Part shown: positions 26,656-33,723 of the stretch, in pieces
How the letters are laid out: each line of letters starts with the position of its first letter
How positions within the stretch are numbered: position 1 is the stretch's first letter
Source: Thermoleophilia bacterium
GTDB taxonomy: Bacteria > Actinomycetota > Thermoleophilia > Miltoncostaeales > Miltoncostaeaceae
Direction of reading: 5' to 3'
Assembly: GCA_028285405.1 (NCBI GenBank)
Contig: JANQPH010000028.1
Coordinates: 1 to 34,481, forward strand
Length of the DNA stretch: 34,481 bases
The notes under the pieces: generated by a model
What the model saw: the letters and a program-made list of their open reading frames with translations, nothing else
What the model was told of the DNA's origin: nothing
Databases searched by the model: none
Position numbers and translations under genes: made by a program

Positions 26656-27543
26656 GTGAGTCTTGAAGCGACCTACGCCGCACTCAAGGAATCTGTCTTC
26701 GCGATCGCAGACACGATCGCCATTGATGAAGACAGGCCGCAAATCGAGGGGCTTCCCCCACTGCCAAACATTCGGGCCACTTGCTTCGCAGTCGACAAGA
26801 GGGGCGTCTTTGCGACGGCAGGACACGCCCTCAGGGCGCTGCACGAGATGAGAAGGCCAGATGGGACCTATCCCGCGAATGTCCTGGCGCCCGTTGAAAC
26901 GAAATCGCGAATCGGTGTAGTCGGAGCGCCGATCGCAGCGATTCGGGAAGTGCGGTTCGCCTCGGGAGAAAAACCACGAGATCTAAGCGGTCTTGCCCCC
27001 GACGTCGGCTTCCTGTTCACCGCACTCGATGGACTTCCAGTTGTTGACCTCCATGAGTCGCCCCTTTCAACCCCTGAGGGTCGGCAAGTCGGCGTAGCGG
27101 GCTATCCGCTCGGGACCAGCCTCGTCACCTACACTGGCGCGCCAACCCACTTCAGCCCGGCACTCCGCTCAGGAATCGTTGCCGCACACCTGGCAAAGGG
27201 CTCAAGCGTCCCAGGGCTCCTCCTCGATCTACTTAACCAAGAGGGCTCCAGCGGGTCCCCGGTCTTCGATGCCAATAGTGGTCGAGTCATCGGACTTCAC
27301 GTACGGGGAACTGTTGAGCAGAGGGTGCCGCTCCGTCGCGGCGACGGAACTACCGATATCGTCGAAATCCTTGCAGGACTCTCCCTCGCGATCGCCTCAA
27401 GCGTGCTTCTAGAGGTAGCCGCAGACTTAGCGGTACCCGATCTTGAGCGGCGGGACTTCGATGACGTCCGAAACAAGGTGATCGAAGAACTCGAGCGGCT
27501 ACCAGAGGGCGCGCCGGCCCTCACCGCTAGGCGAATGCTCTGA
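26656..27543 (+). CDS. Trypsin-like serine peptidase, atypical base composition
   Basis: A 295-residue cytoplasmic-looking chymotrypsin-fold peptidase without signal peptide or membrane helix. The triad is complete: H57 in FATAGHALR, D116 in APDVGFLF, S199 in EGSSGSPVFD (196-205). It lacks a PDZ domain, so it is not a normal DegP/HtrA. The C-terminal 50 residues are helical (AADLAVPDLERRDFDDVRNKVIEELERL). Of the first 40 codons 15 end in A or T, versus five or six for neighbours, indicating recent transfer or a different history. Standalone peptidases of this type occur in defence and stress contexts, but nothing here proves that. It is alone between adh and the DksA-like gene. Confidence 0.87.
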   Translation: MSLEATYAALKESVFAIADTIAIDEDRPQIEGLPPLPNIRATCFAVDKRGVFATAGHALRALHEMRRPDGTYPANVLAPVETKSRIGVVGAPIAAIREVRFASGEKPRDLSGLAPDVGFLFTALDGLPVVDLHESPLSTPEGRQVGVAGYPLGTSLVTYTGAPTHFSPALRSGIVAAHLAKGSSVPGLLLDLLNQEGSSGSPVFDANSGRVIGLHVRGTVEQRVPLRRGDGTTDIVEILAGLSLAIASSVLLEVAADLAVPDLERRDFDDVRNKVIEELERLPEGAPALTARRML

Positions 27544-27586
27544 CGAGCCACACCCCGGTGGACTCGCGCCGCCAGACCGACGGCCG

Positions 27587-27973
27587 CTACCCGCGTCCTT
27601 GCTCCACGAGCCGCTGGCATTCGACGCAGCGGGTCGCGTCGGGCTTGATCTTGAGGCGGCCGGCCGGGATCTCGCCGCCGCAATCGACGCAGATGCCGTA
27701 GGTGCCCTCGCTCATGGCCTGCTCGGCCGCCGCGAGCGCCTCGGCGCGCTCGCGCCAGCGCAGCTGCTCGTGCAGCTCACGCTCGCGCTCGTCCATGTCC
27801 GTGGCGACCTCGGCCGGGTGGTGGTGGCCGTCACCACGATCCTCGGCGCCCTCGGCGAGGTCGTATCGTGCCAGCGCGTCCTCGGCCTGCTCTTTCAGCT
27901 TTGCGAGGCGCTCCACCTGGTCCGCGTCGTGGCCGTTGGCGTCGGCGCCGTTGCGGTCTCGATCGTCCCCCAT
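27587..27973 (-). CDS. DksA/TraR-type zinc-finger protein
   Basis: A 128-residue protein: acidic disordered N-terminus (1-20), a coiled-coil pair (about 20-90, with AEGAEDRGDGHHHPAE at the turn), then a four-cysteine zinc finger C95-x2-C98-x17-C116-x2-C119 (CVDCGGEIPAGRLKIKPDATRCVEC). This is the form of the DksA/TraR family, whose founding members bind the RNA polymerase secondary channel. The tip residues needed for that are not evident, so a transcription role is inferred. The ATG (27971-27973) is eight bases after TACCAT. It is divergent from the ABC exporter genes. Confidence 0.9.
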   Translation of the reverse strand: MGDDRDRNGADANGHDADQVERLAKLKEQAEDALARYDLAEGAEDRGDGHHHPAEVATDMDERERELHEQLRWRERAEALAAAEQAMSEGTYGICVDCGGEIPAGRLKIKPDATRCVECQRLVEQGRG

Positions 27974-27981
27974 CGCCGTTG

Positions 27982-27987
27982 ATGGTA
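27982..27987 (-). promoter_or_regulatory. -10 box of the DksA-like gene (leaderless)
   Basis: TACCAT on the minus strand, eight bases before the ATG. Confidence 0.5.
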
Positions 27988-28029
27988 GCGCCGCCCGACG
28001 GCGGCGGTCGCGGCACTGGACACCTGCAC

Positions 28030-28035
28030 TAACCT
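28030..28035 (+). promoter_or_regulatory. -10 box of the ABC exporter operon
   Basis: TAACCT would start transcription near 28042, giving a short leader of about 27 nt that contains GGGGAGGG five bases before the GTG at 28069. A TTG six bases after the box is in frame but is a poor start. Confidence 0.45.
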
Positions 28036-28068
28036 GGTCAGTTGGCGCCGGCGACGGGGAGGGCTGAC

Positions 28069-29049
28069 GTGAGCGCCGCGGTGCAAGCGACGCGCCTCGA
28101 GCGGCGCTTCAAGGGCGGGATCCTGGCGGTCGCCGGAGTGGACCTCGAGGTCGCCGACGGCGAGGTGTACGGCTTCCTCGGACCGAATGGCGCGGGCAAG
28201 AGCACGACGGTGCGCATGCTCACGACACTGCTGCGCCCGACCGGCGGCAGCGCCGCGGTCGCAGGGCATGACGTCGTGTCAGCGGCCAGCGCGGTTCGCC
28301 GCTCGATCGGCGTCGCGCTCCAGGACGCGTCGATCGATCCGTACATGACCGGTCGCGAGCTCCTGCACCTGCAGGCGACCCTGCACGGGATCTCCCGCCG
28401 GGACGTGAAGCCCCGAGCGACCGCTCTGCTCGAGCAGGTGGGCCTGAGCGACGCCGGGGACCGGCGCGTCGGGACGTACTCGGGGGGAATGCGGCGCCGG
28501 CTCGATCTGGCGCTCGCGCTGGTGCACCGGCCGACGGTGCTCTTCCTCGACGAGCCCACCACGGGCCTCGACCCGACCTCTCGCCTGGCGCTGTGGGACG
28601 AGGTGCGGCGGCTGAACGGCGAGGGGACGACCGTGTTCCTCACCACGCAGTACCTGGAGGAGGCGGATCAGCTCGCGGATCGCGTGGGGATCATCGACGA
28701 CGGGCGGATCGTGGCCGAGGGGACTCCCGGCGCGCTCAAGGCGGAGGTCGGCGACCCGACGCTGAGCGTGACCCTGACCGAGCCCGCCGACGCCGACGCC
28801 GCGCTCGTCGCGCTCTCGGCATACGAGTCGAGCGTCCCGACCAAGGCCGGCTGCATCGCGCTACGGCTCCCACGGGGAAGCGAGGAGGTCGCGGCGGTGA
28901 TCCGCATCCTCGACGGGGCCGACATCGGCGTGAGCGGACTCGATCTCTCGATGCCGAGCCTCGACGACGTGTTCGTCGAGAAGACGGGCCGCCGGCTCGA
29001 GGGCGAGGGTGAGGGCGAGGAGGCCCCGCTGGTCGCCGAGCCGTCGTGA
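28069..29049 (+). CDS. ABC exporter ATP-binding protein (DrrA-like)
   Basis: A 326-residue nucleotide-binding subunit of an ABC-2 type exporter. Walker A is GPNGAGKST, signature YSGGMRRRLDLALAL, Walker B VLFLDEPTTGLDP, and the H-loop position reads TTQYLEEAD, with Gln rather than His as is usual in the DrrA/antibiotic exporter branch. The C-terminal extension ends LSMPSLDDVFVEKTGRRLEGE, also a DrrA hallmark. I use GTG at 28069 because a GGGGAGGG precedes it; the TTG at 28042 adds nine non-conserved residues. Its stop overlaps the next gene by GTGA. The substrate is unknown; drugs or lipids are typical. Confidence 0.93.
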   Translation: MSAAVQATRLERRFKGGILAVAGVDLEVADGEVYGFLGPNGAGKSTTVRMLTTLLRPTGGSAAVAGHDVVSAASAVRRSIGVALQDASIDPYMTGRELLHLQATLHGISRRDVKPRATALLEQVGLSDAGDRRVGTYSGGMRRRLDLALALVHRPTVLFLDEPTTGLDPTSRLALWDEVRRLNGEGTTVFLTTQYLEEADQLADRVGIIDDGRIVAEGTPGALKAEVGDPTLSVTLTEPADADAALVALSAYESSVPTKAGCIALRLPRGSEEVAAVIRILDGADIGVSGLDLSMPSLDDVFVEKTGRRLEGEGEGEEAPLVAEPS

Positions 29050-29876
29050 CCACCGAGACGCTCGCGCCCGACGACCGGGCCGGATGGCTCGGCTCGCTCT
29101 GCCAGCCCGCCCGGGAGACGCTCGCGCTCAGCCGCCGGGCCGTCCTCGGCACCATTCGCCTTCCCCAGGCATGGGTGCCCTCGATCTTCTTCCCGCTCGT
29201 CCTGATGGCGATCTTCTCGGGCTCGTTCGGTCAGGCGCCGGGGAACATCCCGGGCTTCCCCGAGGTGGCGAGCTTCCTCGACTTCGCCGTCGCCGGAGCG
29301 GTGATCCAGGGCATCCTGATCGGCGGCACCACGGCCGGATCGGCCTTTGCGATCGACATCGAGCGGGGCTTCTTCGACCGTCTGGTCGCCTCCCCCGCGC
29401 GCCGCGGCTCGATCGTGGCCGGGCGCGTGATGGGGAGCGTCGCGCTCGGGGTCGTGGGAGCGCTGCTCTTCATCGGCATCGCGGCGATCTTCGGCGCGCG
29501 AGTGGCCGGGGGGTTCGCCGGGATCCTGCTGGTGCTGCTGATGGCGGGAATCCTGGCGGCGGCCGTGGGCGGGCTCGGCATCTACCTCGCGCTGCGCTCG
29601 GGATCCTCGGAGGCCGTGCAGGGCACGTTCCCCCTCTTTTTCGCCCTGCTGTTCTTCTCGTCGGCGTTCTTCCCGCGCGAGACGATGGACGGCTGGTTCC
29701 GGGTCGTCGCGGACCTGAACCCGATCTCGTACCTGGCCGAGGGCATGCGCGCGCCGATCGTCGACGGGCTCGACTGGCCGACGATCCTCATCGGCATCGC
29801 AATCGCGATCGGCCTGGCCGTGATTTCCCTCGCGGCCGCCGCCGTCGCCTTTCGCCGGCGGCTGGGGGCAGGATGA
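29046..29876 (+). CDS. ABC-2 type permease, first subunit
   Basis: A 276-residue membrane subunit with about six helices and the ABC-2 pattern: an amphipathic N-terminus, IERGFFDRLVASPARRGSIVAGR (the conserved cytosolic loop), LFFSSAFFPRETMDGWFRVVADLNPISYLAEGMR, and a C-terminal basic FRRRLG. It starts at GTG (29046-29048) overlapping the stop of the ATPase gene and ends overlapping the second permease (ATGA). The pair probably forms a heterodimeric channel for the DrrA-like ATPase. Confidence 0.93.
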   Translation: MTTETLAPDDRAGWLGSLCQPARETLALSRRAVLGTIRLPQAWVPSIFFPLVLMAIFSGSFGQAPGNIPGFPEVASFLDFAVAGAVIQGILIGGTTAGSAFAIDIERGFFDRLVASPARRGSIVAGRVMGSVALGVVGALLFIGIAAIFGARVAGGFAGILLVLLMAGILAAAVGGLGIYLALRSGSSEAVQGTFPLFFALLFFSSAFFPRETMDGWFRVVADLNPISYLAEGMRAPIVDGLDWPTILIGIAIAIGLAVISLAAAAVAFRRRLGAG

Positions 29877-30643
29877 GCGCCCGCCCGCTGTCGGTGTCCG
29901 CCGGGCTCGCCTGGCGCAGCCTGCTGCTCGTGCGGCGCATGCCGTCGGTGTTCCTGCCGTCGCTGGTCATGCCGCTGTTCATCCTGGTGGCGACCGCCGG
30001 AGCGTTCCGGGGGATCGCGCTGCTCCCCATCTTCGACGGCGCCTCCTACCTGGCGTTCACGATCCCGCTCGCCACCGTCATGGGTGGCGGCTTTGCGGGC
30101 ATCAACGCCGGCATGACGCTCGCCCGCGACATCGAGGGCGGCTTCGTCGACCGCCTGGTGGCGAGCCCGGCACCCCGAATCGCCCTGCTCGGGGGCCCGT
30201 TTCTCGCCGCCTGCGCCCGCAGCCTGTTCACGACCACCGTGATCCTCGTCGCCGGGCTGATCGGCGGCGTGGCGCTGCCGGGGCCCGTGGACGCCGCGGT
30301 CATCTACCTGATGGCGGCGGCGTTCTCGGTCGCGACGGCCGCCTGGGCGATGGGCGTGGCCCTGCAGACGCGCAGCGTGCAGTCGATCCCGCTGATGCAG
30401 GTCGTCGTGTTCCTCTCCGTGTTCCTGTCGGTTGCCTACGTCCCGCGGGAGGCCCAGCAGGGGTGGCTGCGCGCCGCGGCCGACATCAACCCCGTGACCC
30501 GGCTGCTCGAGACCTCGCGGACGGCGGAGCTGACGGGGACGACGTGGGCGTCGCTCTGGCCCGGCCTCGCCGCGGCCGCGATCCTCGTCGTCGTCCTCGG
30601 CGCGTTCGCGCTGCTCGGCCTGAGAACGCTCGGGCGCCGCTAG
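29873..30643 (+). CDS. ABC-2 type permease, second subunit
   Basis: A 256-residue paralogue of the previous permease. Shared features: ARDIEGGFVDRLVASPAPRIALLGGPF and VAYVPREAQQGWLRAAADINPVTRLLETSRT. About six membrane helices. The ATG (29873-29875) overlaps the upstream stop. Two different permeases with one ATPase indicate a heteromeric exporter. Its TAG stop codon is also the beginning of the -10-like TAGGCT of the methyltransferase gene. Confidence 0.93.
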   Translation: MSARPLSVSAGLAWRSLLLVRRMPSVFLPSLVMPLFILVATAGAFRGIALLPIFDGASYLAFTIPLATVMGGGFAGINAGMTLARDIEGGFVDRLVASPAPRIALLGGPFLAACARSLFTTTVILVAGLIGGVALPGPVDAAVIYLMAAAFSVATAAWAMGVALQTRSVQSIPLMQVVVFLSVFLSVAYVPREAQQGWLRAAADINPVTRLLETSRTAELTGTTWASLWPGLAAAAILVVVLGAFALLGLRTLGRR

Positions 30644-30646
30644 GCT
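30641..30646 (+). promoter_or_regulatory. -10 box of the O-methyltransferase gene (leaderless)
   Basis: TAGGCT, seven bases before the ATG at 30654; its first three bases are the stop codon of the permease gene. Confidence 0.45.
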
Positions 30647-30653
30647 CGTCGCG

Positions 30654-31310
30654 ATGGCGCTCGAGCGACGCGGCATCGACGCAGCCCTGGGCGCCTATCT
30701 CGACGGCGCGACGACGGTTCCTGGGCACATCGCGGCCCGCTACGACGAGCACGCGGACCACCCGATGTCGGTGATGATGAGCCACCCGGACATCGGACGC
30801 CTGCTGGCCGCGCTCACCGCCGCGAGCGGCGGTCGCGCGGTTCTCGAGATCGGCACCTTCGTCGGCATCTCGGCCGCCTGGATGGCGGAGGGCCTGCGGG
30901 CGGACGGGCACGTCGACACGCTGGAGCTCGACGCCGACTACGCCCGGCAGACCGAGACCTGGCTCGCACGGGTCGGACTCGCCGAGCGCGTCTTGGTCCA
31001 CGTCGGCCCGGCGACCGACACGCTCGCGGGCCTGCGCCCCGCCGCATACGACCTGTGCTGGATCGATGCCGACAAGGCCGGTTACCCGGCGTATCTGGAG
31101 CACGCGGTCCGCCTGGTCCGGCCGGGGGGCCTGATCCTCGCCGACAACGTCTTCGGCGGAGAGGACGTCGTCGACCCGGCCAACACCGAGCCCCGCGTCG
31201 AGGGGCTTCGGGCCTACCTGACCGCCGCCGTCGAGCATCCGGAGCTGCTCACGGCGGTCATCCCGATCGCCGACGGCCTGGCGCTCTCGGTCAACCGCGG
31301 TCCTTCATGA
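30654..31310 (+). CDS. O-methyltransferase (catechol/caffeoyl-CoA type)
   Basis: A 218-residue SAM-dependent methyltransferase. Motif I is VLEIGTFVGISAAWMAEGL (63-81), followed by VDTLELDADY and the metal-binding LCWIDADKAGYPAYLE with the family's acidic residues, then GGLILADNV. This is the cation-dependent O-methyltransferase family that acts on catechols or similar diols. It lies 10 bases after the exporter operon, so methylation and export might be linked, but a separate promoter is likely. The last 20 bases overlap the convergent small membrane protein gene. Confidence 0.9.
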   Translation: MALERRGIDAALGAYLDGATTVPGHIAARYDEHADHPMSVMMSHPDIGRLLAALTAASGGRAVLEIGTFVGISAAWMAEGLRADGHVDTLELDADYARQTETWLARVGLAERVLVHVGPATDTLAGLRPAAYDLCWIDADKAGYPAYLEHAVRLVRPGGLILADNVFGGEDVVDPANTEPRVEGLRAYLTAAVEHPELLTAVIPIADGLALSVNRGPS

Positions 31311-31476
31311 ACGAGCGCACCGCGAACCAGCCCAGGACCAGCACCAGGAAGCACACGCCCGCCAGGACGGCATTCCCGACGGCCAGGGCGCCGAGCATGA
31401 CGACGAAGAGGACCGCGGTCCCGACGATGGCCCAGATCGCGATGCGCCGTCGCCGGGCCTGCTCTGTCTCGTTCAT
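31291..31476 (-). CDS. Small two-helix membrane protein
   Basis: A 61-residue protein: basic N-terminus (NETEQARRRR), two hydrophobic helices (about 13-33 and 35-54: WAIVGTAVLFVVMLGALAVG and VLAGVCFLVLVLGWFAV), and a short basic tail. No known family is recognised. The ATG at 31474-31476 is six bases after TACCCT, matching the leaderless layout seen elsewhere; an in-frame ATG ten codons upstream is less likely. Its 3' end overlaps the O-methyltransferase gene by 20 bases on the opposite strand. Confidence 0.65.
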   Translation of the reverse strand: MNETEQARRRRIAIWAIVGTAVLFVVMLGALAVGNAVLAGVCFLVLVLGWFAVRSFMKDRG

Positions 31477-31482
31477 GAGCTG

Positions 31483-31488
31483 AGGGTA
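31483..31488 (-). promoter_or_regulatory. -10 box of the small membrane protein gene (leaderless)
   Basis: TACCCT on the minus strand, six bases before the ATG at 31476. Confidence 0.45.
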
Positions 31489-31565
31489 GATCAGGCGATC
31501 GGCCATCAGGAGCACACCGGATCGCAACAACACCCGCCGAACCGGGCCCTGCCCGGGCAAGCGCC

Positions 31566-31571
31566 TAGACT
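31566..31571 (+). promoter_or_regulatory. -10 box of the lysozyme-like gene (leaderless)
   Basis: TAGACT, eight bases before the ATG at 31580, without a Shine-Dalgarno sequence. Confidence 0.5.
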
Positions 31572-31579
31572 GGCCGGCG

Positions 31580-32974
31580 ATGCGGCGCCCCCTCCGGATC
31601 TCGTCTGCAGTTGCGCTCGCGCTCGCCGTCGGCGCCGCGGTCGCGACGGCACAGACCGAGCCTTCACCGGAGGCCCCCGCGCCCGCGCCAGTCGAGGCAC
31701 CCACCGACGCCGCGCCCGCGACGATCACCGAGGGCCCGGACACGCCGCCGGCGCCCGAGCGCGCTGGCCCTGAGCCGCAGCCCGAGGCCGTCCCTGCGCA
31801 GACTCCCGAGCCGGCGACCCCGCCCGACACGGACGCCGGCAGCCTGGTGACCCCGCAGCCGGAGCCGGCGCCCGGGGAGCCGTCCACTCCGCCCGGCGGC
31901 ATCCAGGCCGCCTTCACGTGCCTCGCCCCCACCGACGTCGCCGGGATCGACGCCGTCCTCGCCCGCGCCGGGAGCCCGCTCGCCGGCCACGGGATCGACT
32001 TCGTCGACCGGTCGCGGGAGGTCGGGCTCGATCCCCGGTTCCTCGTCGCGGTGGCCGCGCACGAGACCGTGCTGATGACCTACGGGCCATCGCGGCTCAT
32101 CTCGAACCCGTTCGGGCTCGGGCCGGGCTGGTCGTTCGAGGGCCCGGCGGAGGCGATCGACACGGCGACGGACGTGCTCGCTGACGGCTACCTCTCGCAG
32201 GGGCTCACGACGGTCCCCGCGATCGGCGCGAAGTGGGCTCCGGTCGGAGCGGCGAACGACCCGACCGATCTCAACTCGGCCTGGCCCGCTGGGGTGGGCA
32301 GCTTCTACGCGGCGCTCGGCGGGGACCCGGCGGCGCAGGTGCTGCTGACCGTCCAGGGCGCCCGGCCGGGCTGCGCGCCGGGCAGCCCGGCCCAGCCCGC
32401 GCAGACGCCCGCGCCGACGCCCGGGACTCCCGCCGACTCCACGACCCCGGGACCCGTGGTCGTGAACGCATGGGACGGCACCGAGCCGACCACACTCGGT
32501 CCGGGGCCCACAGGCGGGCATGACCCGCTGCGGGGCGCGCCGGCCACGGTGTCGGGTTTCGTCTTCCCGGTCGCCGCACGCCTCGCCGACGCCATCGCGT
32601 ACCGCGACCCGCGGGCGGTATCGGGCGGTGCCGGCTGCGCCGTCGGAGGGCCCTGCGCCATCCGAATCGAGGCTGGAGCGGGAGCCCCGGTGATCGCGAG
32701 TCGGACGGGCACCATCGCGCGGGCCTCCATCGCCGAGCAGGAGGCGGGCATCGGATTCTGGATCCAGCCCCGCACCGGCATCCGCGTGGGCTACGGCGCC
32801 CTCGCCGCCTACGCCGACGGCATCCGGGCCGGACAGCGGGTGACGTCGGGCACGCTCCTCGGCGCGAGTGGCGAAGCCGTCACGTTCGCGCTCGAGCACG
32901 GAGGCCAGCGCATCAACCCCTACCCGCTTCTCTCGGTGACCCGCCCGCCAGCGTCGCCGCCGAGCGTTCCCTAG
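31580..32974 (+). CDS. Secreted lysozyme-like protein with degenerate M23-like C-terminus
   Basis: A 464-residue exported protein. Residues 1-24 form a signal peptide; 25-108 are a Pro/Glu/Ala-rich linker fitting a cell-wall-spanning segment. Residues 112-260 resemble a glucosaminidase/lysozyme-like domain: FLVAVAAHETVLMTYGPSRLISNPFGLGPGW, with E162 as probable general acid and the NPFG motif. A second Pro/Thr linker (264-315) follows. The C-terminus (about 325-455) has the shape of an M23/LytM domain (APVIASRTGTIARA, GYGALAAYADGIRAGQRVTSGTLLGASG, RINPYPLL), but the zinc ligands are missing: the HxH region reads VTFALEH. A role in peptidoglycan turnover is inferred. Confidence 0.75.
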   Translation: MRRPLRISSAVALALAVGAAVATAQTEPSPEAPAPAPVEAPTDAAPATITEGPDTPPAPERAGPEPQPEAVPAQTPEPATPPDTDAGSLVTPQPEPAPGEPSTPPGGIQAAFTCLAPTDVAGIDAVLARAGSPLAGHGIDFVDRSREVGLDPRFLVAVAAHETVLMTYGPSRLISNPFGLGPGWSFEGPAEAIDTATDVLADGYLSQGLTTVPAIGAKWAPVGAANDPTDLNSAWPAGVGSFYAALGGDPAAQVLLTVQGARPGCAPGSPAQPAQTPAPTPGTPADSTTPGPVVVNAWDGTEPTTLGPGPTGGHDPLRGAPATVSGFVFPVAARLADAIAYRDPRAVSGGAGCAVGGPCAIRIEAGAGAPVIASRTGTIARASIAEQEAGIGFWIQPRTGIRVGYGALAAYADGIRAGQRVTSGTLLGASGEAVTFALEHGGQRINPYPLLSVTRPPASPPSVP

Positions 32975-32981
32975 GGAACGC
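32964..32981. repeat. 18-bp perfect palindrome at the gene junction
   Basis: GCGTTCCCTAGGGAACGC is fully self-complementary. It spans the stop codon of the lysozyme-like gene (TAG at 32972-32974) and ends four bases before the ATG of the next gene. It could be a protein-binding operator or an RNA hairpin that limits entry into the next gene; AGGG in its right half may serve as the ribosome-binding site. Confidence 0.6.
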
Positions 32982-32985
32982 CGAG

Positions 32986-33723
32986 ATGTGCGCCGCCCGA
33001 CGAGAGGATCGTGCGGCGCTGGATGCGCGCGTCGACGAGCTCGTCTGGTCGTCGCTGCGCGCGGAGGTGGCCCGCCGCGCACAGATCGGCCAGGAGGACG
33101 CGGGCGCGAGCACGGCGGCGCTCGCCGCGCTGCTCGAGGACGACGAGCTGGCGCGCGGCCCGCTCGACGACGCCGCCGATGCCCGCCGGAGACGCATCCT
33201 GTTCGACGAGTACGACACGGGCCCACGCCAGCGCCGCGTCGACCGGGAGGCGGAGGTCCACGCGGCGGTGGGGCGCCTGACCCTTCGCGCCGAGCTCGTC
33301 GCGGACGGCCTCGACCGCGTGGTGCTCCCCGGCTACGGGGTCGGAACCTGGCGAGCGATCGCCGCGCTCCGCGAGCACCCCGCGGGCTCGGGCTGGGCCG
33401 CGGCGGTCGCGGCGGGCCCGGCGGCGGATCTGGGCGAGCACGCACCCCGGTTCCTGCGCCAGCTCGATCCGGATCCACGCCTGTCCGAGCCGGCGGCGAA
33501 GCTCCACATGCTCCAGGCGCACCGCCAAGACGTCCGCAACGCGCTGATGGTCGCCGAGTTCGCCATCGGGGTCGCGATGGAGGCCGAGAACACGCAGGGG
33601 ATCGAGTCCCTGAGCCAGGAAGCGGCGACCTGCGCGCGGCAGCTCGAGTTCCTCGATCGCGAGATCGACACGGCCTGGGCCGACGGCGAGCGCGCGGCGC
33701 TCAGCTACGCTCCCGCGCCGTGA
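32986..33723 (+). CDS. Hypothetical helical protein
   Basis: A 245-residue protein I do not recognise. It is rich in Ala, Arg, Glu and Asp and looks mostly helical. The N-terminal third is charged (REDRAALDARVDELVWSSLRAEVARRAQ); the middle holds LVADGLDRVVLPGYGVGTWRAIAALREHP; the C-terminal half has long helices (KLHMLQAHRQDVRNALMVAEFAIGVAMEAEN...). No signal peptide or membrane helix. The ATG at 32986 follows the preceding gene by 11 bases. Its stop overlaps the GTG of the M42 peptidase gene (GTGA), so the two are probably co-translated and may work together. Codon use is normal for the window. Confidence 0.7.
   Translation: MCAARREDRAALDARVDELVWSSLRAEVARRAQIGQEDAGASTAALAALLEDDELARGPLDDAADARRRRILFDEYDTGPRQRRVDREAEVHAAVGRLTLRAELVADGLDRVVLPGYGVGTWRAIAALREHPAGSGWAAAVAAGPAADLGEHAPRFLRQLDPDPRLSEPAAKLHMLQAHRQDVRNALMVAEFAIGVAMEAENTQGIESLSQEAATCARQLEFLDREIDTAWADGERAALSYAPAP
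33706..33711 (+). promoter_or_regulatory. Possible internal -10 box for the M42 peptidase gene
   Basis: TACGCT lies eight bases before the GTG at 33720, inside the end of the preceding gene. Because the two genes overlap, this may be coincidence or an internal promoter. Confidence 0.3.

Noticed and set aside
32555-32944. Active M23 endopeptidase
   Set aside because: The zinc-binding His and Asp residues are absent although the domain outline remains, so it was called degenerate.
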